Under the pieces are notes generated by a model. It had not been told where the DNA came from and ran no database searches. It worked only from the letters and a program-made list of their open reading frames with translations. The position numbers and the translations under genes were made by a program. From Pedobacter sp. UBA1654 (GTDB lineage Bacteria > Bacteroidota > Bacteroidia > Sphingobacteriales > Sphingobacteriaceae), in the NCBI GenBank assembly GCA_002320935.1, contig DCLG01000034.1, positions 27,871-38,606 of the forward strand: DNA of 10,736 nucleotides. Direction: 5' to 3'. Below, one piece after another: positions 6,445-10,736 of this stretch; the first letter of the stretch is position 1; each line of letters begins with the position of its first letter.

Positions 6445-7902
6445 TTAAGCGCCAAGGGTCCAGCCTTTGCGGTATTCTCTTTTAACAAATTGGTTCACTG
6501 CGTCGAAGTTGGTTACCTTCATGTTGTCATTGTCCCAAAGTAATTTGATGTTGCGGCCAGGATAAATGGTTCTTCCTTTATCATCTTTAGCCTGAACATC
6601 AACACCTCTGATGGCGAGATTTGCCATCAATAATGCTTCGGTTAACGGCCCTGCAATCTCGAATGGAGAACTTACTTCCTGCTTGCCGTAACCAGCAATA
6701 CAAGCTTCCACCCACTGTGCGTAGTGACCGTTAGCACCATCTTTGACCCTGGCAAAACGTTCTGGTACTTTGATGCTTTTATTTCTGCTTAATGGTAATA
6801 ATCTAGGATCTGCAGAGTATGTACTTGCCATCATCTTACCTTTTGTTCCGATGAACAAAGTTCCGTTTCCACCGTCTCCGAAAACCTCATTTGCTTCCAG
6901 TTCCTCAGGTCTTTCTGGCTGAATACCGCCATCCATCCAGTGCACAATTACATCACCTTTGGTTTTGTTGGTCCTCGGGAATTTCAAGGTTACATGGCTT
7001 GATGGAGGACAGCTATCCGGGAAATATCCACGCTTAAATTCATCCACATATACTGTACCCACGCTCGCCTGAACTTCGCTCGCATATTTCAAATTCAATA
7101 CGCTGAAAGGAGCTTCTAACAAGTGACAGCCCATATCGCCCAGAGCGCCGGTTCCGTAATCCCACCAGCCTCTCCAATTAAATGGAACAAGTTTATCTAC
7201 ATATTCCTTGTAAGGTGCTGTTCCCAACCAAAGATCCCAGTCAAGCTCTTTTGGAACTTCAGCTTTGTTTGTAGACCATGGAATACCCTGTGGCCATACT
7301 GGTCTGTCAGTCCAGGCATAAACCGTATGTACATCGCCAATCAGGCCTGCATCATACCATTCTTTCATCTGACGCGGACCGTCATTTGAAGCACCCTGGT
7401 TACCCATTTGAGTTACTACTTTGTATTTTTTTGCTGCAGCAGTTAATGCACGTGCCTCGTAGATGTCGTGCGTTAATGGCTTTTGCACATATACGTGTTT
7501 GCCGAGCTGCATAGCAGCCATGGTTTGAACAGCGTGGTTGTGGTCTGGGGTAGACACAGATACGGCATCAAAATTCTTCGATTCCTTATCTAGCATCTCG
7601 CGCCAGTCTTTATAGAACTTTGCCTTTGGAAAAGCTTTAACGGAGTTTGCTGCACGACGGGTGTCAACATCACAAAGGAACCCGATATCTGCTTTACCAC
7701 TTTTATGAAACATGGCAATGTCAGACTGGCCTTTTCCGCCTACACCGATGCCTGCAATAATCAACCTGTCACTTGGCGCTAAAAAGCCGTTGCCACCTAG
7801 TACGTGACGCGGTACAATTGTGAATGCAGCTGCCGCAATAGCACCAGATTTTAGAAATGAACGCCTGGATGTTGCGTTTTGCTCATTTGTCTTATTTTCC
7901 AT
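6445..7902 (-). CDS. Tat-exported Gfo/Idh/MocA-family oxidoreductase
   Basis: A 485-residue NAD(P)-dependent sugar oxidoreductase with a canonical Tat signal SRRSFLK (12-18), then a hydrophobic Ala-rich stretch. The Rossmann loop GIGVGGKG (51-58) and the acidic turn CDVD (77-80) bind the dinucleotide. STPDHNHA (117-124) follows. The usual EKP motif is QKP (140-142). The catalytic helix reads GDMGCH, with D256 and H260. WWDYG and GTGALGD precede it. The length exceeds a minimal Gfo/Idh protein and matches the exported subgroup common in Bacteroidota and Planctomycetes. Because free NAD(P) is absent from the periplasm, it probably folds with a tightly held cofactor before export, as known for Zymomonas glucose-fructose oxidoreductase, and would then run a redox-neutral exchange (inference). 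Reduction or oxidation at sugar C3 fits the neighbourhood. The gap to the upstream cytochrome c gene is 26 bases. Confidence 0.9.
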   Translation of the reverse strand: MENKTNEQNATSRRSFLKSGAIAAAAFTIVPRHVLGGNGFLAPSDRLIIAGIGVGGKGQSDIAMFHKSGKADIGFLCDVDTRRAANSVKAFPKAKFYKDWREMLDKESKNFDAVSVSTPDHNHAVQTMAAMQLGKHVYVQKPLTHDIYEARALTAAAKKYKVVTQMGNQGASNDGPRQMKEWYDAGLIGDVHTVYAWTDRPVWPQGIPWSTNKAEVPKELDWDLWLGTAPYKEYVDKLVPFNWRGWWDYGTGALGDMGCHLLEAPFSVLNLKYASEVQASVGTVYVDEFKRGYFPDSCPPSSHVTLKFPRTNKTKGDVIVHWMDGGIQPERPEELEANEVFGDGGNGTLFIGTKGKMMASTYSADPRLLPLSRNKSIKVPERFARVKDGANGHYAQWVEACIAGYGKQEVSSPFEIAGPLTEALLMANLAIRGVDVQAKDDKGRTIYPGRNIKLLWDNDNMKVTNFDAVNQFVKREYRKGWTLGA

Positions 7903-7928
7903 TGGGTTATATTTGGTTTAGTGATTGG

Positions 7929-8318
7929 TTATTTCTTAAGCGAAAGGATGTAGTTTACCATCTCTTTAGCATCTTCTTTTGACATGTTTGGATGAGGTGT
8001 CATTGGAACTTCTCCCCAAACACCTGCACCACCGCGAATAATCTTATCCGCAAGTTCATCAACGTTCAGTTCGCTCATCGGATATTTCTCAGCAACCTCA
8101 AGATATGATGGACCTACAACTCTAGTGGTTTCATTATGGCAGCCTAAGCAGTCGGACTTATCGATAAGTTGCTTTCCTTTATGAACAGCTCCAGATTCGC
8201 CAGCTGATGCGGTAGCTTCTGTGTTCGTTGCAGCAGATTCTGTTTTAGCAGAATCGCCACCTCCGCAGGATGCAAAAACAAACGTCAGGCATCCAAGTAA
8301 ATATGTTAATTTTTTCAT
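7929..8318 (-). CDS. Lipoprotein class I cytochrome c
   Basis: A 129-residue monohaem c-type cytochrome. The N-terminus is a lipoprotein signal with lipobox FASC, giving the lipidated C18. A flexible Ala/Thr/Glu/Ser-rich linker (about 22-43) is followed by the haem domain. The haem-binding motif is C57-L-G-C60-H61, and the likely distal ligand is M106 in VPMTPHP, as in small cytochromes of the c8/c551 type. The C-terminal helix AKEMVNYILSLKK is typical. It should be membrane-anchored on the periplasmic side and carry single electrons. In an operon with a GMC oxidoreductase it is the natural electron acceptor, as in three-part glucoside 3-dehydrogenases and gluconate or alcohol dehydrogenases, passing electrons to the respiratory chain (inference). 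No oxidase gene is visible here. The gap to the preceding TIM barrel is 31 bases. Confidence 0.93.
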   Translation of the reverse strand: MKKLTYLLGCLTFVFASCGGGDSAKTESAATNTEATASAGESGAVHKGKQLIDKSDCLGCHNETTRVVGPSYLEVAEKYPMSELNVDELADKIIRGGAGVWGEVPMTPHPNMSKEDAKEMVNYILSLKK

Positions 8319-8349
8319 AAGTGTATTGTAAATGTTCCCGTACCCCGGG

Positions 8350-9402
8350 CTATAATCCTAAAATTTTATTGTTGAAGTTTTCGTCGGCCCCTGTAGCAGC
8401 AAAATCGTCGAACGCTCTGTCGGTTACCGGAATAATGTGTTTTTTAATGAATTCAGCACCTTCTCTAGCACCCACACTAGATTCTTTTAAACTACATTCC
8501 CATTCCATTACCGCCCAGCCTTTAAAGTCGTACTGCGTAAGTTTGCTGAATATGGTTTTAAAATCCACCTGACCATCACCTGGTGAACGGTATCTTCCTG
8601 CACGGTTTGCCCAGCTTTGGTAACCACCAAAAGTACCTTGTTTACCGGTAGGATTAAACTCCGAATCTTTCACATGGAAGGCTTTTATGCGCTCATGGTA
8701 GAAATCGATGTATTGAATGTAGTCAAGCTGCTGCAATACAAAGTGAGATGGATCGTATAACAGACATGCACGAGGATGGTTGTTCACTTTCTCCAGAAAC
8801 ATTTCGTAAGTAATACCGTCGAACAGATCTTCACCAGGGTGTATCTCATAACAAACATCAACCCCGCAGCTGTCAAATTCGTTTAGTATTGGCAACCAGC
8901 GTTTCGCAAGCTCTTTGAAACCTGCTTCAACCAGGCTTTCCGGGCGTTGTGGCCATGGGTGAAACATATGCCATAACAGCGAACCGCTGAAGGTAGCATG
9001 TGCATTCAGGCCCAGGTTCTGAGAAGCTTTCGCAGCATATTTCAACTGCTGAACCGCCCATTCCGTTCTTCCTTTCGGATTATTATGAAGCTCCTTGGGT
9101 GCAAAAGCATCAAAAGCCAGATCATATGCTGGATTAACGGCCACAAGCTGACCTTGCAAGTGCGTCGACAATTCGGTTATTTCAAGACCATAACTGTTGA
9201 TTTTCCCTTTTAATTCATCTGCATAGGTTTTGCTTTCAGCCGCCAGTTTCAGATCGATAAAACGATCATCCAGCGTAGGCATTTGAATTCCAACAAAACC
9301 CAATTCTGCTGCCCAATTACATATGCCTTCCAGCGAATTAAATGGTGCCTGTTCCTGAATAAACTGTGCTAAGAATATAGCCGGTCCTTTAATTGTTGTC
9401 AT
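8350..9402 (-). CDS. Cytosolic sugar isomerase/epimerase TIM barrel (AP_endonuc_2 / COG1082)
   Basis: A 350-residue xylose-isomerase-like TIM barrel without a signal peptide, so cytosolic. Probable metal and catalytic residues are E186 and H188 in YEIHPGED, D217 and H220 in YDPSHF, H243 in FHVKDSE, and E300 in MEWE. The SPGDGQVD segment (273-280) is the common loop before the last strand. It is longer than the two Tat-tagged TIM barrels in this operon, differs from them in every motif and ends in an extra tail (about 325-350), so it is not a recent duplicate. It is separated by 2 bases from the Gfo/Idh gene upstream, a pairing frequent in sugar and inositol catabolic clusters, where the two enzymes act in sequence on one keto-sugar. 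Isomerase, epimerase, lyase or hydratase activity are all possible in this fold. Confidence 0.87.
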   Translation of the reverse strand: MTTIKGPAIFLAQFIQEQAPFNSLEGICNWAAELGFVGIQMPTLDDRFIDLKLAAESKTYADELKGKINSYGLEITELSTHLQGQLVAVNPAYDLAFDAFAPKELHNNPKGRTEWAVQQLKYAAKASQNLGLNAHATFSGSLLWHMFHPWPQRPESLVEAGFKELAKRWLPILNEFDSCGVDVCYEIHPGEDLFDGITYEMFLEKVNNHPRACLLYDPSHFVLQQLDYIQYIDFYHERIKAFHVKDSEFNPTGKQGTFGGYQSWANRAGRYRSPGDGQVDFKTIFSKLTQYDFKGWAVMEWECSLKESSVGAREGAEFIKKHIIPVTDRAFDDFAATGADENFNNKILGL

Positions 9403-9404
9403 CT

Positions 9405-10565
9405 TTAGATTTTAAATTCATGCCACTTCTGGTCTGATTGACCTGAAGCAACTACATTTTCAATGAATGCCATGCCGCGTACGCCATCTTCACTGGTAGG
9501 GAAGTCTAGCATTTCTTCAGACGGTGTTTCGCCTGCGCTTACTTTATCTATTGTACTCACAAAGTTGCGATAGATATTTCCAAAGGCCTCAAGATATCCT
9601 TCCGGGTGTCCGGATGGTGTCCTGGTATTGTGTTTAGCGAAAGAACTCAGGTAGTCATGTCCGGTTCTGTAGATTTGTGCAGGGGCATCAAGCCATTTCA
9701 CCTTAAGGGTGTTTGGTTCTTCCTGGTGCCATTCTAAGCCACCTTTTTCCCCGTAAACTTTAATCGACAAGGCATTTTCTTCACCGGCTGCAATTTGTGA
9801 TGCCATTAGAATTCCGTTGGCACCATTGTCAAATTTCAGAAGGATGTTACCATCATCATCTAAGGCACGGCCATCCACAACAATATTAAGATCTGCACAC
9901 ATATGTGAGATCTTTTGGTTGGAAATGTATTCTGCCAGCTGAGCAGCATGGGTTCCAATATCACCCATACATCCACTGATACCACTTTTAGCGGGATCAG
10001 TACGCCAGGCCGCTTGTTTATTGTCTTCATTTTCTGAGGACAAGCTTAGCCAACCCTGTGGATATTGCACGCAAATCTTTCTGATACGACCAAATTCGCC
10101 GGCCTTCACCATTTGTCTTGCTTGCTTCACCATCGGATAACCAGAGTAGGTGTGCGTTAAACACACCAGTAAGCCAGTTTCCTGAGCTTTAGCATGAAGT
10201 GCCTTTGCTTCTTCAAGTGTAAGCGTCATCGGTTTATCAATCAGCACATGAAAACCATGTTCTAATGCCAGCATTGCTGGTTCGAAGTGTGCGAAGTTTG
10301 GGGTAACAATGCTCACAAACTGCATCCGCTTATCCGCGGGCAGTTTGTGTTCTGCTTCAAACATCTCCGCATAGTTGCCGTAATTTCTGTTATCTTCTAT
10401 AAAAAGGGCACGTCCTGATGCTTTTGCTTTTTCGGGGTTGGAACTGAATGCGCCGCAGCACAATTCAATCAGGCCATCCATGTTTGCAGCAATACGGTGA
10501 ACGGCGCCTATAAAGGCATCCTTTCCACCGCCAACCATGCCCATTCTTATCTTTTTCTCTACCAT
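9405..10565 (-). CDS. Cytosolic Gfo/Idh/MocA-family dehydrogenase
   Basis: A 386-residue NAD(P)-dependent oxidoreductase with no signal peptide. The glycine-rich loop is MVGGGKDAFIG (10-20). VTPNFAH (87-93) precedes the nucleotide-side motif, here DKP (110-112) in place of the usual EKP. The catalytic segment GDIGTH carries D202 and H206. The C-terminal half is the normal substrate-binding alpha/beta domain, including FDNGANG (245-251) and a final WHEF. The likely job is reducing an imported 3-keto sugar to the plain sugar, or oxidising a related sugar or inositol; the sequence does not decide which. Its ATG overlaps the stop of the GMC gene by one base (TAATG), and a purine-rich AAGGAA lies about 8 bases upstream inside the last GMC codons. 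Start choice is therefore well supported and translational coupling is likely. Confidence 0.9.
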   Translation of the reverse strand: MVEKKIRMGMVGGGKDAFIGAVHRIAANMDGLIELCCGAFSSNPEKAKASGRALFIEDNRNYGNYAEMFEAEHKLPADKRMQFVSIVTPNFAHFEPAMLALEHGFHVLIDKPMTLTLEEAKALHAKAQETGLLVCLTHTYSGYPMVKQARQMVKAGEFGRIRKICVQYPQGWLSLSSENEDNKQAAWRTDPAKSGISGCMGDIGTHAAQLAEYISNQKISHMCADLNIVVDGRALDDDGNILLKFDNGANGILMASQIAAGEENALSIKVYGEKGGLEWHQEEPNTLKVKWLDAPAQIYRTGHDYLSSFAKHNTRTPSGHPEGYLEAFGNIYRNFVSTIDKVSAGETPSEEMLDFPTSEDGVRGMAFIENVVASGQSDQKWHEFKI

Positions 10566-10736
10566 TAGATATTTCCTTTTTTAAGTTCGGAAACAGCGTA
10601 ATCCGCTGCTCTGGCTGTTAGTGCCATGAAAGTTAATGAAGGATTTTGACATCCGATTGATGGCATACAAGCACCGTCTGTTACGAATACGTTGCTAACC
10701 TCATGCATTTGGTTCCATTTGTTAAGTACAGAAGTT
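10565..10736 (-). CDS. GMC-family flavoprotein oxidoreductase, C-terminal 56 residues (cut by right edge)
   Basis: The frame entering from the right edge reads through to a TAA at 10565-10567. Its last residues contain [16 protein letters not shown], then CQNPSLT and a final [12 protein letters not shown] helix. This is the conserved end of GMC oxidoreductases: the NPSLT segment holds the Asn of the catalytic His/Asn-type pair and the following helix closes the FAD site. The variant with Cys before QNPSLT resembles cytochrome-linked sugar dehydrogenases (glucoside 3-dehydrogenase, gluconate 2-dehydrogenase) rather than oxygen-using oxidases, though this is judged from memory of the family. 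A flavin enzyme oxidising a sugar hydroxyl and giving electrons to the lipoprotein cytochrome c three genes on is the probable role. FAD-binding N-terminus, export signal and any small partner subunit lie outside the window. Confidence 0.9.
   Translation of the reverse strand, partial: TSVLNKWNQMHEVSNVFVTDGACMPSIGCQNPSLTFMALTARAADYAVSELKKGNI

Noticed and set aside
8319..8349. CCCGGG-containing palindrome upstream of the cytochrome c gene
   Set aside because: A 6-base palindrome alone is not evidence of an operator or hairpin, and no promoter boxes flank it.
8350..10565. Inositol catabolism as the main interpretation (Gfo/Idh plus TIM barrel resembling Iol genes)
   Set aside because: The pair could fit, but DUF1080, cytochrome c and GMC in the same operon favour a 3-keto-glycoside pathway, and no IolB, IolC, IolD or IolG-type companion is present. 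It remains a minor alternative.
1..10736. CRISPR arrays, tRNA/rRNA genes, insertion sequences, phage or toxin-antitoxin genes
   Set aside because: No repeat arrays, cloverleaf-like segments, transposase motifs or terminal repeats were seen. The window is filled by ordinary metabolic genes.

Overview
The window looks like a piece of a Bacteroidota chromosome, most likely Sphingobacteriaceae (Pedobacter-like). This rests on moderate-to-low G+C by eye, A-rich leaders with few Shine-Dalgarno sites, short intergenic gaps, loose lipoboxes such as FASC, Tat-tagged sugar oxidoreductases of the kind common in this phylum, and a DUF1080 protein beside a NupG-family transporter. The species assignment is inference. 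Every supported gene lies on the minus strand, so the reading order runs from high to low coordinates. No gene-free stretch reaches 300 bases.

Right and centre (10736 down to 2694): nine genes form one apparent operon. In order they are: the C-terminal end of a GMC-family flavoprotein oxidoreductase (cut by the window edge); a cytosolic Gfo/Idh/MocA dehydrogenase; a cytosolic TIM-barrel sugar isomerase/epimerase; a lipoprotein cytochrome c; a Tat-exported Gfo/Idh/MocA oxidoreductase; a secreted DUF1080 (3-keto-disaccharide hydrolase family) protein; a NupG-type MFS permease; a Tat-tagged hydroxypyruvate-isomerase-like TIM barrel; and a Tat-tagged AP-endonuclease-2-type TIM barrel. Gaps are 2-31 bases, with a 1-base stop/start overlap at the right. 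The one 62-base gap holds a strong GC-rich hairpin.

Best reading of this block: an oxidative glycoside-degradation pathway. The GMC enzyme would oxidise C3 of a glycoside in the periplasm and pass electrons to the membrane-anchored cytochrome c. The 3-keto-glycoside would then be split by the DUF1080 protein and/or a metal-dependent TIM-barrel lyase or hydratase. The permease would import the product, and Gfo/Idh enzymes would reduce the 3-keto sugar to an ordinary sugar. The families fit this well; the substrate and the exact step of each enzyme are not readable from sequence. An unusual point is that both compartments seem to carry their own Gfo/Idh plus TIM-barrel set.

Left (2614 down to 1): housekeeping genes. 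asd (aspartate-semialdehyde dehydrogenase) has a candidate promoter overlapping the end of the sugar operon and a clear intrinsic terminator. It is followed by a PBP4/DacB-type D-alanyl-D-alanine carboxypeptidase. At the extreme left edge a probable signal-peptide start codes off the window.
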